Source: DATMNI01 sp035570275
Lineage (GTDB): Bacteria > Acidobacteriota > Terriglobia > Bryobacterales > Bryobacteraceae
Length of the DNA stretch: 29,223 bases
Assembly (NCBI GenBank): GCA_035570275.1
Contig: DATMNI010000165.1
Coordinates: 1 to 29,223, forward strand
Direction of reading: 5' to 3'
A model generated the notes under the pieces. The model searched no databases and was not told where the DNA came from. It saw only the letters and a list, made by a program, of their open reading frames with translations. Shown here in pieces: positions 1 through 7,615 of the stretch (position 1 is its first letter; every line of letters starts with the position of its first letter). A program made the translations under genes and the position numbers.

Positions 1-275
1 AGTCCGCTACTTGCCTTCACTTAAGTGCAAGTTTACGTCAAAAAGCGCTAATTTGGGCATTTGCGAATCTCCCCGGATGCGAATCTCCCCCTACCTCACT
101 GATTCAATGGGAAATATAATTGCCGTGCGAAGTCTCTGGCAAGCGGACGGGGCCAGCACGGGCGCAGACTACGCAGGAGGGCCTGACACAAGCGTCGCCA
201 CGCAGGCCACTCGTCACATGATCGGCTGCGGTGATTCAGCCGAAAACCCATTGTACACGGCTGGTTAAGGAAAAA
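1..275. other. Left-edge region without a recognisable gene; short direct repeat
   Basis: No reading frame here resembles a known protein. A 13-bp direct repeat TGCGAATCTCCCC occurs at 62-74 and 78-90 (16-bp period), just after an AT-richer stretch (33-60). Short repeats like this sit near the ends of some IS21-type insertion sequences, so this could be the relic of an insertion-sequence end lying mostly outside the window. No transposase is visible, so this reading is weak. An 85-residue open frame (11-268, plus) has no features I recognise and is not called as a gene. Confidence 0.3.
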
Positions 276-284
276 GCTCCGCGA
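276..284. repeat. Target site duplication, left copy
   Basis: GCTCCGCGA abuts the left terminus of the MITE-like element and is identical to the copy at 520-528. Confidence 0.65.
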
Positions 285-519
285 GGGTGCTTAACAGTTT
301 TGGGGGAACGCGGTATGAATCGGCTCGTACTACTATGTGGGGCAGATTGTTAATCTGCGGCGGATTGGCAATCCGCCTGACGCTGGCCCAACGAGCGCCT
401 CGGGGCTCGCTCCGAACGTCGGAAGGCGGATTGCCAATCCGGCAGGTTGGCAACCGGCTGGCAACCTGCCCCACAGAAACGTGCTCACAAGGCGGTTCCC
501 CCAATTCGGTTAAGCACCC
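285..519. mobile_element. MITE-like non-autonomous insertion, 235 bp, with TIRs and 9-bp target duplication
   Basis: The left terminus 285-309 and right terminus 495-519 are inverted copies, matching at 22 of 25 positions. Outermost bases are GGGTGCTTAAC on the left and GTTAAGCACCC on the right. Inner bases are GGGGGAAC and GTTCCCCC. They are flanked by a perfect 9-bp direct repeat GCTCCGCGA (276-284 and 520-528), as expected of a target site duplication. The interior has no transposase and is mostly occupied by the palindromic repeat at 336-475. Removing the element and one target copy restores a minus-strand frame ending F-A-E-L-F-P-stop, so it may have entered the 3' end of an older gene. 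The parent transposase is not in the window; a 9-bp duplication fits several DDE transposase families. Confidence 0.7.
336..475. repeat. Modular palindromic (REP-like) repeat, copy A
   Basis: Bounded by perfect 10-bp inverted ends TGTGGGGCAG (336-345) and CTGCCCCACA (466-475). Inside are hairpin modules: GCAGATT-gtt-AATCTGC (343-359); GGCGGATTGGCAATCCGCC (359-377, 8-bp stem); GGCGGATTGCCAATCC; and a GCAGGTTGGC...GCAACCTGC module (442-469). The same vocabulary recurs at 9626, 12413 and 23766. This copy lies inside the MITE-like element and may be its cargo or a later insertion. Confidence 0.8.
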
Positions 520-829
520 GCTCCGCGAAGAGCGACATGCCACACAGCCAGGCGCAAATCACATCTTCGCTATCGGCTGATTCAAGCGCCGGTGTTTCGC
601 GCGCCCACGCCACCCAGCGACGACCCCTCGAACCTCCGCACCGAATCGGGTGCGAATTGTGTGAGTGGGCGCCGTGGCAGCGGCAAGGCTGGCCAAGGCT
701 GGCGAAGGCTCTCGCAACGCCAGGCTGGTCCACGGGGCGCCCCGGCCCGCTTTGGAGATCCACTCGCGGCGGATGCCGGTCCTCCGAAGGGACGTCGTCC
801 TGGGTTTTCCGTCCCCTTTTTTCGCACAC
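485..829 (-). pseudogene. Possible gene remnant interrupted by the MITE
   Basis: A minus-strand frame runs from 829 to the right part of the MITE. Its last residues before the target duplication (around W-L-C-G-M-S-L-F-A-E) look protein-like. Its present C-terminus is encoded by the element; without the element it would end ...F-A-E-L-F-P. The N-terminal part is rich in Cys, His, Arg and Pro and does not look like ordinary coding sequence. I do not recognise the family. This may equally be non-coding; nothing else is seen between 529 and 830. Confidence 0.2.
520..528. repeat. Target site duplication, right copy
   Basis: GCTCCGCGA abuts the right terminus of the MITE-like element and is identical to the copy at 276-284. 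Confidence 0.65.
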
Positions 830-830
830 C

Positions 831-1859
831 TCAGTGCAGGATCAGTTTCTGCACCCGCAGATTGCCGATCTCGCCCACATAGAGCGTATTTTCGTTGCTG
901 CAGTCGATGGCATTCACCGTTCCGAACTCCTTCGGCAACTTGCCCGCTTTGCCAAACTTGCCGGTGATCGTTCCGTCCAGGCGCATTTTGTAAATCTCAC
1001 CGTCGCGGTCAATGTCGTCTGTGGGATTGGAATTCGAGACATAGAGCACTTGATTGGCGCCCTTCGTCATGCAAAGTGCCTGCGCATTCCCGACGTTGGC
1101 GATGGCCGTCTTGAAGTTGCCGTCGTTGTCGAAAACCTGGACGCGCTGGTTTCCGCCGTCCGCGGCATAGACATTGCCGTGCGCGTCAACCGCGATGCTG
1201 CGGACATTGGCAAACTCGCCCGGAGCCGTTCCCTTCTTGCCCCACGACTTCACGAACTTGCCGTCTTTATCGAACTTCGCGACACGCGCATTGCCAAGCC
1301 CGTCAGCCACGAATATGTTCCCGGCCGCGTCCCAAGCCACATCGGTCGGGTGGTCGAACAGGTCAGTCGGCTGTCCGGCGCCGCTGCCCGCCGGCGAACG
1401 CGCAGGAACGCTGACGTTCTCTGCTTTTCGCCCGAGCAACATGCCGACGCGGCCCTGTGGATCGAACTTGATGACCGTGTTGGTCATCTCATCGACCGCC
1501 CAAATGTTGTCGCTCGGATCCACGCGGACTTGAGAGGCGAACATGAAGGCGTACGAGTCCTTGCCGATCTCGCGGACGTACTTGCCGGTGCGGTCGAACT
1601 GGAACAGTCGCGAGCCGCCATGGGCGAAGGGACGCGCGGTGCCGATCGTGATCGTAGGATGGCCGGTCCGCGTGTAGACGAAAATATCGCCGCGCGAATT
1701 CGTCGCCACACCGCCGACTTCGCCAAGATAGATGTCGGCGGGAAGCTTTAGAGCGTTGGCGACGGAATCGAAGCGAATTTCAGGCGCTTCCTTCTGGGCG
1801 ATTGCCGGAACTCCGGCGATCAAGGCCGCGGTCAGCAGAGTTTCGATCAGACGTTTCAT
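831..1859 (-). CDS. Secreted NHL-repeat six-bladed beta-propeller protein
   Basis: 342 residues. A cleavable signal peptide ends near A-I-A-Q (residue 22). The rest is built of repeated propeller blades with the NHL signature, e.g. N-I-W-A-V-D, N-I-F-V-A-D-G, N-V-Y-A-A-D-G-G-N-Q-R-V-Q-V-F and T-L-Y-V-G-E-I-G-N-L-R-V-Q. The start is set by a Shine-Dalgarno AGGAG 8 nt upstream of the ATG. NHL propellers usually bind proteins or ligands, and some are lyases; no catalytic function can be read here. It lies 26 bp downstream of a paralogue with the same architecture and C-terminal W/L-R-V-Q-K-L-I-L, so the two probably arose by tandem duplication and are co-transcribed. Confidence 0.85.
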   Translation of the reverse strand: MKRLIETLLTAALIAGVPAIAQKEAPEIRFDSVANALKLPADIYLGEVGGVATNSRGDIFVYTRTGHPTITIGTARPFAHGGSRLFQFDRTGKYVREIGKDSYAFMFASQVRVDPSDNIWAVDEMTNTVIKFDPQGRVGMLLGRKAENVSVPARSPAGSGAGQPTDLFDHPTDVAWDAAGNIFVADGLGNARVAKFDKDGKFVKSWGKKGTAPGEFANVRSIAVDAHGNVYAADGGNQRVQVFDNDGNFKTAIANVGNAQALCMTKGANQVLYVSNSNPTDDIDRDGEIYKMRLDGTITGKFGKAGKLPKEFGTVNAIDCSNENTLYVGEIGNLRVQKLILH

Positions 1860-1885
1860 GGGTGTTCTCCTTGTATGACTGCGAG

Positions 1886-2932
1886 CTACTGTGCGCCGCC
1901 GGCACTGGCCGCGGTTGGCCGGAGAATGAGTTTCTGCACCCGCCAGGACTCGATTTCGCCCACGACGATCTCATTCGGATTGCGGCAATCCATCATGTGA
2001 ACCACCTGAAATCCGGGTGCCAGTTTGCCGGGGTGCCCGAACTTGCCGATCACGGTCCCGTCCAGTTCGGCCTTGTAGATCTCGCCGGTGATGTCCCAGG
2101 TTCCCGGCATGTTTCCGTTCGGGTTAGAGTTCGACAGGAACGCGTATTGATGGGAACCCTGCGAAATGCACACGGTCCAGCCGACGCCCAGGTTCGTAAT
2201 CTCCCGCATTGGCTTCAGATTGTTATCGAGCACCTGATAGCGGTTGTTGGTGCGGTCGGCAACCCAGACATTACCCTGTCCGTCCACCTGCAGGCCATGC
2301 GGCAGGTTGAATTCTCCCAAAGCGCTGCCTGCCTTTTCGCTGCCTGCCTGCGCCAGGAAACGGCCGTTCTTGTCATATTTCACGACGCGATTGTTGCAGT
2401 AGCCATCGGCAACGAAGATATTGCCCTGCGGGTCCCAACCCACATCCGTTGGCCGGCAGAAAATATACTTCTGCGCGGGCACGTTCGGGCCGGCGGGATA
2501 AGGTTGCGCGCCCAGGACTGCCGGCGGCTTCCGGCCGAGCACCATCAGCACCTTTCCGTCGGGACTGAACTTCGTGATCATGTTGCTGCCTTCATCGACC
2601 GCCCAAATGTTATCGTCCTTATCGACGCGCACCGAATGGGCGAACTCGAAGCCGTAATAGCCGCTGCCGATCTCTTTGACGAAGGCGCCGGCCTGGTCGA
2701 ACTCAAACAACCGTGTGTTGGCGCTGCGGTGAAAAACAAAGATATGGCCCTTGGAGTTGGTAGCCACCGCAACCGCTTCACCGAGATACTCCCCCGGCCT
2801 GAGTTTCAATAAGTTCGGCACGGACGAGTATGAAATCTCAGGCACATTGGTGATGGTTGCCTTGCGCTGGGCAACCGCGGGCGCGGCCGCCAGCACTGCC
2901 AAAGCGAGTGACGACGTCAGAATCCGTTTCAT
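1886..2932 (-). CDS. Secreted NHL-repeat six-bladed beta-propeller protein (paralogue, first in operon)
   Basis: 348 residues. A signal peptide (K-R-I-L then a hydrophobic run, ending A-V-A-Q around residue 22) is followed by NHL blades: N-I-W-A-V-D-E-G-S, N-I-F-V-A-D-G-Y-C-N-N-R-V-V-K-Y, N-V-W-V-A-D-R-T-N-N-R-Y. Shine-Dalgarno AGGAG lies upstream of the ATG. It precedes the paralogue at 831-1859 in transcription order, with a 26-bp gap. The shared layout, including the G-E-I-Y-K-x-x-L-D-G-T-x-x-G-K-F-G stretch near the C-terminus, shows duplication. Probably periplasmic or extracellular; the ligand is unknown. The 210 bp between this start and the small plus-strand gene at 3143 must hold the promoter, but no clear -10/-35 pair was found. 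Confidence 0.85.
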   Translation of the reverse strand: MKRILTSSLALAVLAAAPAVAQRKATITNVPEISYSSVPNLLKLRPGEYLGEAVAVATNSKGHIFVFHRSANTRLFEFDQAGAFVKEIGSGYYGFEFAHSVRVDKDDNIWAVDEGSNMITKFSPDGKVLMVLGRKPPAVLGAQPYPAGPNVPAQKYIFCRPTDVGWDPQGNIFVADGYCNNRVVKYDKNGRFLAQAGSEKAGSALGEFNLPHGLQVDGQGNVWVADRTNNRYQVLDNNLKPMREITNLGVGWTVCISQGSHQYAFLSNSNPNGNMPGTWDITGEIYKAELDGTVIGKFGHPGKLAPGFQVVHMMDCRNPNEIVVGEIESWRVQKLILRPTAASAGGAQ

Positions 2933-3142
2933 CGAAGTCTCCTAAAAGTTTCCAATCGGAATCTCTATTCCAGGGAACGGGTAGCCGGTGGAAGGCATAT
3001 CAGTACAGTTTACACGCGCCAAACGCCGCGGGGTAGCGCGAATTGCTCTCCAAACTGGTCGGCGATCTGGAAGCATCGCGGACGAAAGTGGTGCGACAAC
3101 AGCCCAAGCTACCGTTACGACGTGTGCCATGCTAGGAATTCT

Positions 3143-3322
3143 ATGCGAGACCCGGAAACCATCGAAACCGAGCTGATGGAAATCAGCGCCATCGCCGACG
3201 ATACCCTGAAGTTCGAGCGCATCGCTGCCTGGTGCGCGTCGCATCCCGACGAAGTCCCTTTCGCCCTGCATCAGTTCATGGGCCGGCGCGACAAGCACTC
3301 TTCGGAAACCTCTGAAACCTAA
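3143..3322 (+). CDS. Small acidic hypothetical protein
   Basis: 59 residues from the ATG at 3143, preceded by AGGA (3134-3137) at good spacing; a GTG at 3122 is in frame but lacks such a site. The product is acidic at its N-terminus (R-D-P-E-T-I-E-T-E-L-M-E-I-S-A-I-A-D-D) and predicted helical, with one Trp-Cys pair. No signal peptide or membrane segment, and no family recognised. It stands alone, divergent from the NHL operon. The following 190 bp up to the peptidase gene show nothing but the peptidase promoter. Confidence 0.55.
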   Translation: MRDPETIETELMEISAIADDTLKFERIAAWCASHPDEVPFALHQFMGRRDKHSSETSET

Positions 3323-3501
3323 CCGCGACAGCGTTTGTGCCGCCCAGCGGCCTTCGTGGCTGCTGCTTGGGCCGTGGCGGAAACGACGGAGCACTACCTG
3401 TGTGAATGCATGGGCGGCGCGCGGGCCGATCCGGTTGACGCTGTGCCTGCCGTGCGGCTAGCACCTCCCCCCGCAAAAACTAGCCTGATGTCGGACCCGG
3501 T

Positions 3502-3510
3502 TGGTACAAT
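3502..3510 (+). promoter_or_regulatory. Extended -10 promoter of the prolyl oligopeptidase gene
   Basis: TGgTACAAT is an extended -10 element (TG-n-TACAAT) ending 5 nt before the ATG at 3516. A transcript starting 6-7 nt after the -10 would begin at or next to the A of the start codon, so a leaderless mRNA is predicted. No clear -35 was seen. Confidence 0.45.
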
Positions 3511-3515
3511 TCGGC

Positions 3516-5630
3516 ATGCTTTTTGCCCTTTTCCGCTCTGCAACGCTGGCTGTCCTCTCCGCCACTCTGGTGGTCGCGCAAGCGCCTGCCACACCTCAAA
3601 GGCCAGTCACCGACATCTATCACAGCGTCAAGGTAACCGACAATTATCGCTGGCTCGAAAAAGACGCCGATCCCGAAGTCAAAGCCTGGAGCGCTGCCCA
3701 GAACCGCTATGCGCGGGCTTTTCTGGACGCCCAACCCATGAGAGCCGTTCTTCAGGACCAACTCGCGAAGCTGTATGGCAGTTCGTCCTCCTCATATTCG
3801 GCTCTGCGATATAGGAGCGGCGTCCTTTTTGCCCTGAAGTCGCAACCGCCCAAAGAACAGCCGCTGCTGGTCTGGATGAGGTCGGCGACCGATCCCGCTG
3901 CGGAGAAGGTAGTGCTTGACCCAAACCAGATCGACGCCAAAGGCGGTACCGAGATCGATTTCTTCGAACCCTCCCATGATGGCAAGCTGGTGGCTGTATC
4001 TCTCTCTCGGGGCGGGAGTGAAAGCGGCGACGTCCACGTTTACGATGCCTCCAATGGCAAGGCGCTAGCCGATGTGATCCCGCGTGTGAATAACGGCACG
4101 GCGGGCGGCAGTGTCGCATGGAAACAGGGCGACAAAGGGTTTTACTACACGCGTTATCCCCGCGCCGGGGAACGTCCTGCCGCCGACCTGGACTTCTACC
4201 AACAAGTCTGGTTTCACACCCTGGGTACTCCTGTCAGCACCGACACCTACTCGCTGGGCAAGGATTTCCCTCGCATCGCCGAGATCCTGCTCAGCACTTC
4301 CGGCGACGGACGCTACATCCTGGCGCAAATGGCTAATGGCGACGGCGGTGAGTTCGCCCACTATCTGCTTAGTCCCGATGGCCGGTGGACACAGGTCACC
4401 CGCCTGGCCGACTCCGTGACCCAGGCGGCGTTCGGCGGTAACGACTCACTTTGGCTGGTATCCCGCCAGGGCTCGCCGATGGGAAAGATCCTGCGCATGC
4501 CGCTTTCGAACCCCTCTCTGGCCAGCGCGCCAACAGTCATCACTGAGAGTAAGTCCGCGGTTCAGGAAATTATCGCCACGCCTCATCGCCTTTACGTCGT
4601 CGACCAGGCAGGCGGCCCCATGCAGGTCAGAGTGTTTGACGAGAAGGGTACGCCGAAGGGCGTGATTCCTATCGCCCCGTCGTCTTCCGTCGGACGAGTG
4701 GTGGGGCTGGAATCAGACGACGTGCTGGTGCTTTCCCAAACCTACCTGCAGCCGCCCGCCTGGTCGCGCTTCGACGCCGCTACCGGCAGCCTCCAGCCGA
4801 CAGCGCTCAGGAAGGCGGCAGCCGCGGACTACAGCGACACCGAGGTGCTCCGCCAATTCGCTGTCTCCAAAGATGGCACGTCCGTGCCGCTGAACATCAT
4901 CCGCCGCAAGGGCACGAAACTCGACGGCAACAATCCAGTCGTTCTCTATGCCTACGGCGGCTACGGAATCAGCCTCCCGCCATTTTATGACATCGGGCTC
5001 CGCCCTCTGCTCGACCGCGGCGTCATCTATGTGATCGCGAACCTTCGCGGCGGCGGCGAATACGGTGAGGACTGGCATCGAGCCGGCATGCTCACAAAAA
5101 AGCAGAACGTTTTCGACGATTTTGCCGCCTGCGCGAAGTGGCTCATCGACCAGCGCTACACCAACCCAAAGCGCCTCGCCATCGAAGGCGGCAGCAACGG
5201 CGGCCTGCTCATGGGCGCCGCTCTCACCCAGCATCCCGAACTCTTCGCCGCAGTCGTTGCACACGTCGGGATTTACGATATGTTGCGTGTTGAACTCTCG
5301 CCCAACGGCGCCTTCAACGTCACCGAATTCGGCACCGTGAAAGAGGCCGACCAGTTCAAGGCGCTCTTCGCTTATTCCCCGTATCACCACGTCGTCGATG
5401 GTGTGCAGTATCCGGCCGTGATGTTTCTGACCGGCGCCAACGACCCGCGTGTCGAACCTGCGAATTCGCGCAAGATGACCGCTCGCCTGCAGGCCAGCGG
5501 ATCCAGGCAGCCCGTCTATCTGCGAACCACCGACAGCGCGGGACACGGCATTGGCACAGCACTCAGTGAACGCATCGCGCAGGCCGCCGATGTGGATGCG
5601 TTCCTGTTCACCATGCTGAGAGTCCGGTAG
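3516..5630 (+). CDS. Prolyl oligopeptidase (serine peptidase family S9A), exported
   Basis: 704 residues from the ATG at 3516; an upstream in-frame TTG at 3501 would overlap the promoter box. The signal peptide is hydrophobic and ends near V-V-A-Q-A. Residues ~20-420 are the seven-bladed propeller that gates substrate size: it opens with P-V-T-D-I-Y-H-S-V-K-V-T-D-N-Y-R-W-L-E, typical of the family. The C-terminal alpha/beta hydrolase domain carries the nucleophile Ser560 in G-G-S-N-G-G, Asp643 in N-D-P-R-V-E-P and His677 in A-G-H-G. The length matches S9A enzymes. It hydrolyses peptide bonds after proline in short peptides, here probably in the periplasm. It appears to be a single gene. Confidence 0.93.
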   Translation: MLFALFRSATLAVLSATLVVAQAPATPQRPVTDIYHSVKVTDNYRWLEKDADPEVKAWSAAQNRYARAFLDAQPMRAVLQDQLAKLYGSSSSSYSALRYRSGVLFALKSQPPKEQPLLVWMRSATDPAAEKVVLDPNQIDAKGGTEIDFFEPSHDGKLVAVSLSRGGSESGDVHVYDASNGKALADVIPRVNNGTAGGSVAWKQGDKGFYYTRYPRAGERPAADLDFYQQVWFHTLGTPVSTDTYSLGKDFPRIAEILLSTSGDGRYILAQMANGDGGEFAHYLLSPDGRWTQVTRLADSVTQAAFGGNDSLWLVSRQGSPMGKILRMPLSNPSLASAPTVITESKSAVQEIIATPHRLYVVDQAGGPMQVRVFDEKGTPKGVIPIAPSSSVGRVVGLESDDVLVLSQTYLQPPAWSRFDAATGSLQPTALRKAAAADYSDTEVLRQFAVSKDGTSVPLNIIRRKGTKLDGNNPVVLYAYGGYGISLPPFYDIGLRPLLDRGVIYVIANLRGGGEYGEDWHRAGMLTKKQNVFDDFAACAKWLIDQRYTNPKRLAIEGGSNGGLLMGAALTQHPELFAAVVAHVGIYDMLRVELSPNGAFNVTEFGTVKEADQFKALFAYSPYHHVVDGVQYPAVMFLTGANDPRVEPANSRKMTARLQASGSRQPVYLRTTDSAGHGIGTALSERIAQAADVDAFLFTMLRVR

Positions 5631-5753
5631 CAGCCCCCGACATCAAGCGAAAGTGCGCCGCCTTCAAGAAATTACCGGCGGCGCTGCCTGAATTCGTCTG
5701 GCTGGCGAGTTTTTCCCTTTCTGCGTGTAAACCCGGACGCTGGCAAATCGGTC

Positions 5754-5760
5754 TATACAT
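5754..5760 (+). promoter_or_regulatory. Candidate -10 box of the ECF sigma operon
   Basis: TATACAT ends 4 nt before the ATG at 5765, and no Shine-Dalgarno is present, again suggesting a leaderless transcript. No convincing -35 was found. An ECF-type autoregulated promoter cannot be excluded. Confidence 0.35.
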
Positions 5761-5764
5761 TCGA

Positions 5765-6343
5765 ATGGAACGAAGTCGTTCATCCGGGCTGGCGCCAGTG
5801 GTCAGTGATACCCACGCCGAAGAGAACGAGGATTTCGATTCGCTGGTGGGGCTGCATCGGCCGCGCGTATTCCGGTTCATCCTGGCCTCGCTGCGCGACC
5901 GGGAGACCGCTGAGAATCTGACGCAAGACTGCTTCGTGCGGGCTTATCAGGCGCGCGGCCAGTTTCGGGGCGCGTCCAGCATCGCCACCTGGTTCATGCA
6001 GATTGCGGCAAACCTGGTACGGAATCACGAGTCCAGCAGCCGCTTGAAGTTCTGGAGACGTTCGCTGCACCCCGGTGCGGACGTGGCCGACATCGGGAAC
6101 TCCATTGCGGACCAGCAACAGTCTCCGGAAGCGGCGGCCCTGGTCCAAGAGCAGGTAAAAGCGATCTGGGCTGCCGCCGCCAGTCTGCCCGCGCGGCAGC
6201 GGACCGTGTTCCTGCTCCGGTTTGTAGAAGACATGGACCTTCTGGAAATCGCCGAAGTCACTGGGATGAAGGAAGGGACGGTAAAGACACACCTCTTTCG
6301 GGCGCTCCAATCGGTACGCGCCAGGCTGGGGGGAACGAAATGA
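5765..6343 (+). CDS. ECF-type RNA polymerase sigma factor (sigma-70 family)
   Basis: 192 residues. Region 2 lies around residues 25-95 with the core-binding signature E-N-L-T-Q-D-C-F-V-R-A-Y and the promoter-melting stretch F-R-G-x-S-S-I-A-T-W-F-M-Q-I-A-A-N. Region 4 (about 130-188) has L-P-A-R-Q-R-T-V-F-L-L-R-F-V-E-D-M-D and the helix-turn-helix I-A-E-V-T-G-M-K-E-G-T-V-K-T-H-L. It directs RNA polymerase to a small envelope or stress regulon. The stop overlaps the start of the next gene by ATGA, so the sigma factor and its presumed regulator are translationally coupled. Confidence 0.92.
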   Translation: MERSRSSGLAPVVSDTHAEENEDFDSLVGLHRPRVFRFILASLRDRETAENLTQDCFVRAYQARGQFRGASSIATWFMQIAANLVRNHESSSRLKFWRRSLHPGADVADIGNSIADQQQSPEAAALVQEQVKAIWAAAASLPARQRTVFLLRFVEDMDLLEIAEVTGMKEGTVKTHLFRALQSVRARLGGTK

Positions 6344-7512
6344 GCAAGCACTTAACAGAGCAAGGAGTTTCCATGTACCTCATCGGCGACGTCAGTATTG
6401 AAGAACGCCACCACGCGGAAGAGTGTGCGGCCTGCCAGGCGAAGATCGCGAGCCTCACCACCTCCATCTCCCATTTTCGGGGAGCTGTCCGGAACTGGAG
6501 CGACCGGGCGCGCACCAGGGATCGCGCCGCGGAGCTCCGCTGGACCGTCATCCCGGCATCGGACCATCTGGCGCGCCTGTTGCTGCCGGCGCTGGATTTG
6601 CCGTGGTATCGCTCACTCTGGGACGGAGCCCACGCGCTTTTTCAACCCGCGCCTCCCCTGCTGGACATCACGTCCAAACCGGTCTTGGTGCGGAACATCT
6701 GGGGCCAGTATGGCCGGCAGAAGAAGTCGTGGGTGATGTCGATGGCGCTGCAATCGGCAGTCGTCGTTTTGGTGTTTACCGCCGCGCTTACCCCTACCGT
6801 GAGACATCGGATCACGGGCGGTTCCGCGGTGTTGGTTGCGCCTGCGCTGCCTCCGGATCTGCCGGCGCCTGCAACGGTCAAGCCTGGGACGTCAGGCGGT
6901 GGAGGAGGCGGCGGCGACCGGTCGCTCTTGCCTGCATCGCGGGGCCGGGCTCCCAAGTTTGCGCTGAGGCAGTTCACGCCGCCTATGGCGGTGGTTGCCA
7001 ATCTCGACCCGAAACTCACTATGGAGCCGACCCTCATCGCGCCGCCCGATGTGCAGCTCCCGAACGCGAATCTGGCACAATATGGCGACCCCTTGGGAAA
7101 GATTGGCCCGGCGTCGAATGGTCCGGGTTCGGGGGGCGGCATCGGATCGGGCAAGGGTGGGGGTATCGGTAGTGGCACGGGCCCGGGTTTTGGCGCCGGC
7201 GACGGGGGCGGCATCGGCGGTGGCGTTTTTCGTGCGGGCGGCGGAGTGTCGGCTCCAACGCTGCTGTCAAAGGTCGAGCCCGAGTATTCCGAGGAGGCGC
7301 GCAAGGCGAAATACCAGGGTGTGGTGCTGCTCTACATAGAAGTCGATCCTTCCGGCAAGGCCACTAACATCCGCGTCCTCCACAGCCTGGGCTTGGGCTT
7401 GGACGAAAAGGCGATGGAAGCGGTCAAGAAGTGGAGATTCAGACCCGGGGTCAAGGATGGCAGGCCGGTCACGGTGCAAGCGCAGATCGAAGTCAACTTC
7501 CGTCTGCTGTGA
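6340..7512 (+). CDS. Anti-sigma zinc-motif / TonB C-terminal fusion protein
   Basis: 390 residues in three parts. Residues 1-40 carry H25-x3-C29-x2-C32, the zinc-binding signature of ZAS-type anti-sigma factors. A single membrane span at about 131-152 is followed by a Pro/Gly-rich periplasmic spacer (about 165-300) with long Gly-Ser runs. Residues ~302-390 are a TonB C-terminal domain with E-P-E-Y-S-E-E-A-R, G-V-V-L-L-Y-I-E-V-D-P-S-G and A-V-K-K-W-R-F-R-P-G. The cytoplasmic end would hold the ECF sigma factor encoded just upstream (ATGA overlap), and the periplasmic end could contact an envelope partner. Whether it energises outer-membrane transport or only uses the TonB fold as a sensor cannot be told. 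No exbB or exbD is adjacent. Confidence 0.85.
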   Translation: MSKHLTEQGVSMYLIGDVSIEERHHAEECAACQAKIASLTTSISHFRGAVRNWSDRARTRDRAAELRWTVIPASDHLARLLLPALDLPWYRSLWDGAHALFQPAPPLLDITSKPVLVRNIWGQYGRQKKSWVMSMALQSAVVVLVFTAALTPTVRHRITGGSAVLVAPALPPDLPAPATVKPGTSGGGGGGGDRSLLPASRGRAPKFALRQFTPPMAVVANLDPKLTMEPTLIAPPDVQLPNANLAQYGDPLGKIGPASNGPGSGGGIGSGKGGGIGSGTGPGFGAGDGGGIGGGVFRAGGGVSAPTLLSKVEPEYSEEARKAKYQGVVLLYIEVDPSGKATNIRVLHSLGLGLDEKAMEAVKKWRFRPGVKDGRPVTVQAQIEVNFRLL

Positions 7513-7615
7513 TTAAGGCCGACGTTCTGAAAAACGGGTACACAGGCGTTGAGGCGTCAGCGGAGTTCGTTTCGCCGGCGCCTCCTCCGAAGCGCCTGCC
7601 TTCACCCCAGTGCTC

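Noticed and set aside
336..475. CRISPR array
   Set aside because: The repeats here and at 9626, 12413 and 23766 are palindromic modules without regular spacers, and no cas gene is in the window.
447..1751. Long plus-strand frame over the first NHL gene
   Set aside because: Antisense shadow. The minus strand has a signal peptide, ribosome site and NHL motifs; this frame has no recognisable content.
1802..2812. 336-residue plus-strand frame over the second NHL gene
   Set aside because: Antisense shadow of the clear NHL propeller; no ribosome site and no domain.
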